Shown here piece by piece: positions 63,383-64,000 of a stretch of DNA of 64,000 nt. The position numbers and the translations under genes were made by a program. The DNA is taken from the NCBI GenBank assembly GCA_030770545.1, contig CM061109.1, positions 18,646,001 through 18,710,000 on the forward strand. Reading direction: 5' to 3'. Under the pieces are notes generated by a model, which searched no databases, was not told where the DNA came from, and worked only from the letters and a program-made list of their open reading frames with translations. Origin of the DNA: Macropodus opercularis. Lineage: Eukaryota; Chordata; Actinopteri; Anabantiformes; Osphronemidae. Every line of letters starts with the position of its first letter. The stretch's first letter is position 1.

Positions 63383-64000
63383 AGGAGTTTGGTGTTTTCA
63401 TCTGATCAGTCATTCTAACAGTATATGCTCTTCTGGGAACAACTTTCAACAATATTTCCAACCTTAGCTGTAAATATTTGCTCCCATGAGGCAACAGGAG
63501 CATGAGAGAGGCTGAGGCTTGGTGCTAGATGATAAAAATGATGTTTTCTTTTTAATGGGCTTTAGATTAGGGCTCTTTGAGGCAATTCTGGTTCTTCCAC
63601 ACCAAATTGAGAAAACCCATTTATGGCTTTCTGTCCCTTGTTGAAACAGGGAGGAGTCTTCTCCAAACCACCACAGAAATCTCTCTCCCGTGTAAACTTT
63701 CATAGTTTGCTCTGCTTGGAAATAAATAATATTACAGCAGAGTGTCATAAACTGATATGTAATGTGTATGTTTTTTTTAATCTACATACACTGCTTTTCA
63801 AACCCCTAAAAACAAAACCACTGCAACGCATTACTGGACCTGTGAATGACTGTACTTGGGGTGTTATGGAACCCATAGAGGCCCTCTCTTTGCTTCTAAG
63901 TGGATTTTCTGTGCGCTCCGTTTTTGTGAGGATTGTTTATTGGCAGCACTCACCATCTCAGCAGTTCCAGCTGTGATAGATGAGCCAGGTGGCATACTCC
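63381..64000. other. Right edge of window, no recognised feature
   Basis: Mixed composition. No exon, repeat family or motif was recognised. Confidence 0.4.

Overview
The window is vertebrate nuclear DNA, almost certainly from a ray-finned (teleost) fish. The supporting signs are a split gene with GT-AG introns, a CpG-rich promoter, long gene-free stretches, many short microsatellites, and fragments of repeats common in teleosts (L2/Rex-like LINEs, a Tc1/mariner-type MITE and other dispersed repeats). There is no bacterial or viral gene organisation. The many long open frames elsewhere look like chance frames.

The one host gene I can support lies on the minus strand at the left end. Three exons (15593-15521, 2513-2403 and 1457-1264) join in phase into the first 126 residues of a contactin-associated protein (Caspr/CNTNAP family, closest by eye to the CNTNAP3/4/5 group). 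They encode a signal peptide and the first half of the discoidin (F5/8 type C) domain. The gene continues off the left edge. Intron 1 is about 13 kb and intron 2 is 945 bp. A CpG-rich promoter spans roughly 15.05-15.96 kb; 340-380 bp upstream of the start codon are a perfect CRE (TGACGTCA) and a perfect octamer (ATGCAAAT).

Intron 1 holds a 5'-truncated, internally deleted LINE (about 10.65-11.27 kb) and a Tc1/mariner-type MITE with about 51-bp inverted arms (about 11.89-12.24 kb). The intron at the left edge holds a second relic of what appears to be the same DNA-transposon family (about 0.63-0.90 kb).

From about 16 kb to 64 kb is the 5' flank of this gene, and I found no convincing exon there. 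It holds degenerate repeats: LINE pieces near 56.3 and 58.9-59.4 kb, LINE-tail-like pieces near 16.5, 37.1 and 47.05 kb, three fragments of a ubiquitous teleost repeat near 22.2, 49.1 and 52.0 kb, and a different repeat near 26.8 kb. It also has several microsatellites and hairpins. The most notable non-coding element is a near-canonical RE1/NRSE (REST-binding) site at 35954-35974, matching 19 of 21 consensus positions. It lies about 20 kb upstream of a gene whose family is neuronal, so it is a plausible silencer. I see no undescribed multi-gene system. The least explained items are two unrecognised open frames (25352-25125 minus, 41779-42018 plus) and a coding-like CpG-rich block at about 920-1066.
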